DNA from: Faucicola sp902506215
Lineage (GTDB): Bacteria > Pseudomonadota > Gammaproteobacteria > Pseudomonadales > Moraxellaceae
Length of the DNA stretch: 64,000 bases
Assembly: GCA_016888885.1 (NCBI GenBank)
Contig: CP069437.1
Location: 930,001-994,000 of the forward strand
Reading direction: 5' to 3'
In this document: positions 62,972-64,000 of the stretch, in pieces
Layout: every line of letters starts with the position of its first letter
Position numbering within the stretch: the stretch's first letter is position 1
The notes under the pieces: model-generated
Told to the model about the DNA's origin: nothing
The model's database searches: none
The model's input: the letters and a program-made list of their open reading frames with translations, nothing else
Program-made: the position numbers and the translations under genes

Positions 62972-64000
62972 ATGGATTCTACCTTTCGCCTAGTACCCCT
63001 GACCGCTATAGTAGCCACCCTACTATCGCTCAGCGCTTGTCAAACCATTCCAAAAGCCAAAACTGAGCCTGTCGTAGCACAGCCGCATATCGCAATTAAT
63101 CAGCCTTATGAAACCTATGACAGTCAGACCGTCAGCGGCACCAGTCAGCCGAGTATCGCGGCTCAGCGTTGGCAGGATTTTTATAGCGATGCCAAGCTAA
63201 AACAACTGATTCAATTGGGGTTAGACAACAACAAAGACATCAGTGCCACGATTTTGGCGATTCAAAAATCCCGCGCGCAGTATCAAATTCGAGACATCGC
63301 CGATGTGCCTACTATCAATAGTTCTGGCTCATATTCTTACGGTGCAAAAAATTCAATAGATGCCAATCCTAGTAGTGCTTACAATGTCGGTTTGGCAATG
63401 TCAAGTTACGAGTTTGACTTTTGGGGACGTATTGCGAGCCTCAAAGATGCCGCCTTACAAAACTATCTTGCCACCACTGCTGCCAAAGATGCCGCGCAAA
63501 TTAGCTTGATTAGTAACATTGCACAAAGCTATGTGGCATACAGCTATAATCTGGCACAACTGCAACTTGCCAAACAAACCTTAGCCACGCGCCAAAATTC
63601 ACTTCGCATTAACCAGCTGCGTTTTAAAGCAGGTCTTGATTCGCAGCTAAGTAGCGTACAAGCACAAGCGGCGGTTGAAGCTTCCAAAGTGGCTATCGCC
63701 CAAGCACAAACCAATTTGTTGACCAACCAAAATGCCCTGCGTTACCTAGTAGGCGCCCCTGTGGATAATAGCCTGCTACCCGCTGCGGGCATTAGTAGCA
63801 TCACCAATAATCGTATTTTTGGCACGGGCTTACCCAGTGATTTGTTATTGTATCGTCCTGATTTGCGTCAAGCGGAATATAACTTAAAAGCCGCAGGGGC
63901 AAATATTAACGCCGCGCGCGCTGCGTTTTATCCAACCATTAGCCTATCAGGCAATGTGGGTGCTGCCAGTTCAAGCTTAGGCGATTTGTTTAAAACAGGC
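62972..64000 (+). CDS. oprM: RND outer-membrane channel lipoprotein (OprM/AdeK type), 5' part
   Basis: The frame is open to the window end (343 codons seen), so the gene is incomplete here. Lipobox LSA-C with C23 after a short signal. Family motifs: RWQDFYSDAKLKQLIQLGLDNNKD, SYEFDFWGRIASLKDAALQNYL and GANINAARAAFYPTISLSGN, typical of the OMF/TolC family. ATG 62972 has AGGTAAG about 7 nt upstream; an in-frame ATG at 62951 is an alternative. It completes a tripartite pump with the two upstream genes. Confidence 0.93.
   Translation, partial: MDSTFRLVPLTAIVATLLSLSACQTIPKAKTEPVVAQPHIAINQPYETYDSQTVSGTSQPSIAAQRWQDFYSDAKLKQLIQLGLDNNKDISATILAIQKSRAQYQIRDIADVPTINSSGSYSYGAKNSIDANPSSAYNVGLAMSSYEFDFWGRIASLKDAALQNYLATTAAKDAAQISLISNIAQSYVAYSYNLAQLQLAKQTLATRQNSLRINQLRFKAGLDSQLSSVQAQAAVEASKVAIAQAQTNLLTNQNALRYLVGAPVDNSLLPAAGISSITNNRIFGTGLPSDLLLYRPDLRQAEYNLKAAGANINAARAAFYPTISLSGNVGAASSSLGDLFKTG

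Overview
The window looks like a chromosomal segment of a gammaproteobacterium of the family Moraxellaceae, most likely Moraxella (osloensis-like) or a close relative such as Psychrobacter. The basis is a moderate-to-low GC content, the fused NuoCD subunit, a SpoT whose synthetase half is degenerate (a trait reported for Acinetobacter SpoT), an AcrAB/AdeIJ-OprM type efflux operon, and Acinetobacter/Moraxella-like uncharacterised proteins. The genus is an inference; no rRNA gene is present to settle it. No rRNA, tRNA, prophage, insertion sequence, integrase or CRISPR array was recognised. This is mainly core genome, with the novelty lying in gene architecture and intergenic structure.

Layout. 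1-6.0 kb: a stringent-response and replication-restart block (sspB end, rpoZ, spoT, ridA, priA). 6.1-10.1 kb: ion transport (a CDF metal exporter, an uncharacterised 251-residue protein, a KefB/KefC-type antiporter). 10.2-14.2 kb, minus strand: ammonium transporter amtB, then ybdD and cstA for pyruvate/peptide uptake. 14.6-21.4 kb, plus strand: an LpxL-type acyltransferase, trpS, an O-methyltransferase, a NERD-domain protein, scpA-scpB and rluB, with a convergent DUF805 protein. 21.4-25.5 kb, minus strand: three uncharacterised proteins, rpe, a structured non-coding stretch and a membrane-anchored EEP-family protein. 25.9-30.9 kb, plus strand: asd and a FimV polar-landmark protein split into two genes. 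31-36.6 kb: gamma-carbonic anhydrase, prfB with its programmed +1 frameshift, a HAD phosphatase, a TonB-like protein, an unknown protein and ferredoxin-NADP reductase.

36.7-52.5 kb holds the complete 13-gene nuoA-N operon for respiratory complex I on the minus strand. Most junctions overlap or nearly touch, and the operon is preceded by a structured leader containing two hairpins that cannot form together. 53-54.8 kb, minus strand: lolA and rplU-rpmA. 55-57.4 kb, plus strand: polyprenyl diphosphate synthase and an alpha/beta hydrolase. 57.4-64 kb: a TetR regulator divergent from a tripartite RND efflux operon (adaptor, pump and an outer-membrane channel that runs off the window end). A palindromic candidate operator lies in the divergent promoter region.

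The strongest unexplained signals are: (i) short tandem duplications, mostly with a 14-15 bp period, in many intergenic regions, often just upstream of a start codon, and in-frame inside fpr, priA and nuoK; (ii) the clean division of fimV at the periplasm/membrane boundary; (iii) the nuo leader; (iv) a roughly 230-nt structured transcript candidate ending in a strong terminator between rpe and the EEP gene; (v) a perfect 11-bp hairpin between the pump and channel genes of the efflux operon. No wholly new system could be demonstrated from sequence alone.
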